Position numbers and translations under genes: made by a program | The notes under the pieces: model-generated | Database searches by the model: none | Told to the model about the DNA's origin: nothing | What the model saw: the letters and a program-made list of their open reading frames with translations, nothing else | Source: Armatimonadota bacterium | Lineage (GTDB): Bacteria; Bacteroidota; Ignavibacteria; OLB7 | Direction of reading: 5' to 3' | Length of the DNA: 64,000 nucleotides | NCBI GenBank assembly: GCA_020850315.1 | Contig: JADZEY010000034.1 | Span: 1-64,000 of the forward strand | Shown here: positions 62,955-64,000 of the stretch, one piece after another | Layout of the letters: every line of letters begins with the position of its first letter | Numbering within the stretch: the stretch's first letter is position 1

Positions 62955-64000
62955 TCATTCGGCATTTCCCTCACCCCTCTCCATTCCCCATCGGGCCACC
63001 ATTCCGTACATCTCCATCTGTGATCTCACCGGCTCCAGATCGTTCCGCACGTAGTGGTTATTGCGGCTTCCGTCAAGGTGGCGGGCTTTTGCGTTGTCGC
63101 GCAGTTGCAGCCCAATAATCTCCACTATCTGCTGGCGAATCGCCTCGTCATCAATCGGGAAGACAACCTCAACACGGCGGCGCAGGTTGCGCGTCATCCA
63201 GTCCGCCGAGCCGATGTAGATCACTTGCCGCGCTCCGCTCCCGAAAATATAGACGCGCGCGTGCTCCAGAAACCGATCCACAATGCTGATTACCCTCACC
63301 CTTCCCCGCAGTTCGGGCAGCGAAGGGTTCAGGCAGCAGATGCCGCGAACAATCAGGTCAATCTGCACACCAGCCGTTGCCGCTTGGCACAGCTTCCGGA
63401 TCATTGATTGCTCCTCAAGGCTGTTTAGCTTCAGCACAATCCTCCCTTCTTCTCCGCCTGCCACCGCCGCAATCTCCCGCTCTATCAATTCCAGAAATCG
63501 TTTCTGCATGGTGAACGGGGCAACCAGCAATCGCCGGAACGTTGGCTCCGGTGCTTCTTTTATCAAAAATGCAAAGGCTTGGCGCACCTCGGCGGTTAGC
63601 TCGGGCGCGGCGGTGAACAGCCCGTGGTCGGTGTACACACGCGCCGTCTTCTCATTAAAATTGCCGCTGCTCAGATACGCATATCGCTTGATTGCTTCCT
63701 CCTCCATCCGCTCGGCCAACAGCAGTTTGCTGTGAACCTTCATGCCGGGGATGCTGTAGGTTACTCGCGCTCCGGCCTGGGTAAGCTCTTCGGCCCACTG
63801 AAGGTTTGCTTCCTCATCAAATCGTGCTTTTATCTCCACAAACACCTCCACCCGTTTCCCTGCTTGCGCCGCAGCAATCAGTGCGGCCACCACGCCGGAG
63901 TTGTTGGCAACGCGGTACAGGGTGATGAAAATTGCTTGCGTGGCGGGGTCCGCCGCCGATTCCTGAAGGAACCGCACAACGTAATGGTAGGAGTGATAGG
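62955..64000 (-). CDS. ppk: polyphosphate kinase 1, C-terminal part (cut by window end)
   Basis: At least 348 aa in frame through the right window edge; the 5' half is outside. Readable landmarks are YHYVVRFLQESAADP, TLYRVANNS, the phospho-acceptor region GMKVHSKLLLAE, SSGNFNEKTARVYTDHGLF with the second catalytic His, and GSADWMTRNLRRRVEVVFPI near the end. PPK1 makes polyphosphate from ATP at the membrane. A GTG at 63977 is not the real start, because the family sequence continues upstream. It converges with the Omp28-like gene. Confidence 0.93.
   Translation of the reverse strand, partial: YHSYHYVVRFLQESAADPATQAIFITLYRVANNSGVVAALIAAAQAGKRVEVFVEIKARFDEEANLQWAEELTQAGARVTYSIPGMKVHSKLLLAERMEEEAIKRYAYLSSGNFNEKTARVYTDHGLFTAAPELTAEVRQAFAFLIKEAPEPTFRRLLVAPFTMQKRFLELIEREIAAVAGGEEGRIVLKLNSLEEQSMIRKLCQAATAGVQIDLIVRGICCLNPSLPELRGRVRVISIVDRFLEHARVYIFGSGARQVIYIGSADWMTRNLRRRVEVVFPIDDEAIRQQIVEIIGLQLRDNAKARHLDGSRNNHYVRNDLEPVRSQMEMYGMVARWGMERGEGNAE

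Noticed and set aside
1..64000. tRNA, rRNA, insertion sequences or prophage
   Set aside because: I read the gaps for cloverleaf and T-loop sequences and for transposase or integrase motifs and found none; a covariance-model scan was not possible here.

Overview
This 64 kb window looks like a chromosomal segment from a free-living, Gram-negative member of the Bacteroidota/Chlorobiota (FCB) group. The pointers are several secreted proteins ending in Por-secretion (type IX, T9SS) C-terminal sorting domains, an Omp28-like protein, two OmpA proteins with PD40 propellers, outer-membrane beta-barrels and lipoproteins, and Lnt. Ignavibacteria or 'Candidatus Kapabacteria' would fit; this is inference from gene content, not a placement. 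Most of the window is GC-rich. The stretch from about 10 to 18 kb is visibly more AT-rich. No tRNA, rRNA, CRISPR array, insertion sequence or prophage was recognised.

Layout. 0-5.6 kb (+): hisS, an orphan sensor kinase, purM, a calcineurin-like phosphatase and a Rossmann-fold oxidoreductase. 5.6-10 kb (-): a compact accessory operon of five VOC (glyoxalase-fold) genes, a MoaD/ThiS-like ubiquitin-fold gene, a BNR beta-propeller gene and a DUF1579 gene, with a small AraC-type regulator next to it. 11-18 kb: mnmE-mnmG, a DUF1573 gene and hsp20-dnaK. One perfect and one near-perfect parS palindrome flank mnmG, and a cluster of DnaA boxes lies in the AT-rich gap between hsp20 and pepA, so this is a candidate replication-origin/partition region. 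18-23.7 kb: pepA, guaA, serS and an HDAC-family deacetylase.

23.8-45.9 kb is dominated by the cell envelope: OmpA/PD40 protein with a rare N-terminal domain, M61 peptidase lipoprotein, an ECF sigma/anti-sigma/DUF4097 operon, E2 acyltransferase plus lipA, a second OmpA/PD40 protein, a heparinase II/III-like secreted protein split by an apparent frameshift, a glycosyltransferase, lnt, and a pair of translationally coupled secreted/outer-membrane proteins. 45.9-53.7 kb: Mrp, an SRPBCC protein, holA, a repetitive AT-hook-like protein, a tiny protein consisting almost only of a T9SS sorting domain, a family 9 glycosyltransferase and a lipoprotein. 53.9-58.1 kb (-): tightly packed rlmI-like, CPBP protease, small protein, YdcF-like and ABC ATPase genes. 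58.2-62.8 kb (+): a TolB-like lipoprotein, two paralogous beta-barrels around a lipoprotein, and an Omp28-like T9SS cargo. The window ends inside ppk (-).

Most exact starts given here are choices between in-frame candidates. They rest on family length, signal peptide position, Shine-Dalgarno sequences or overlap with neighbours.
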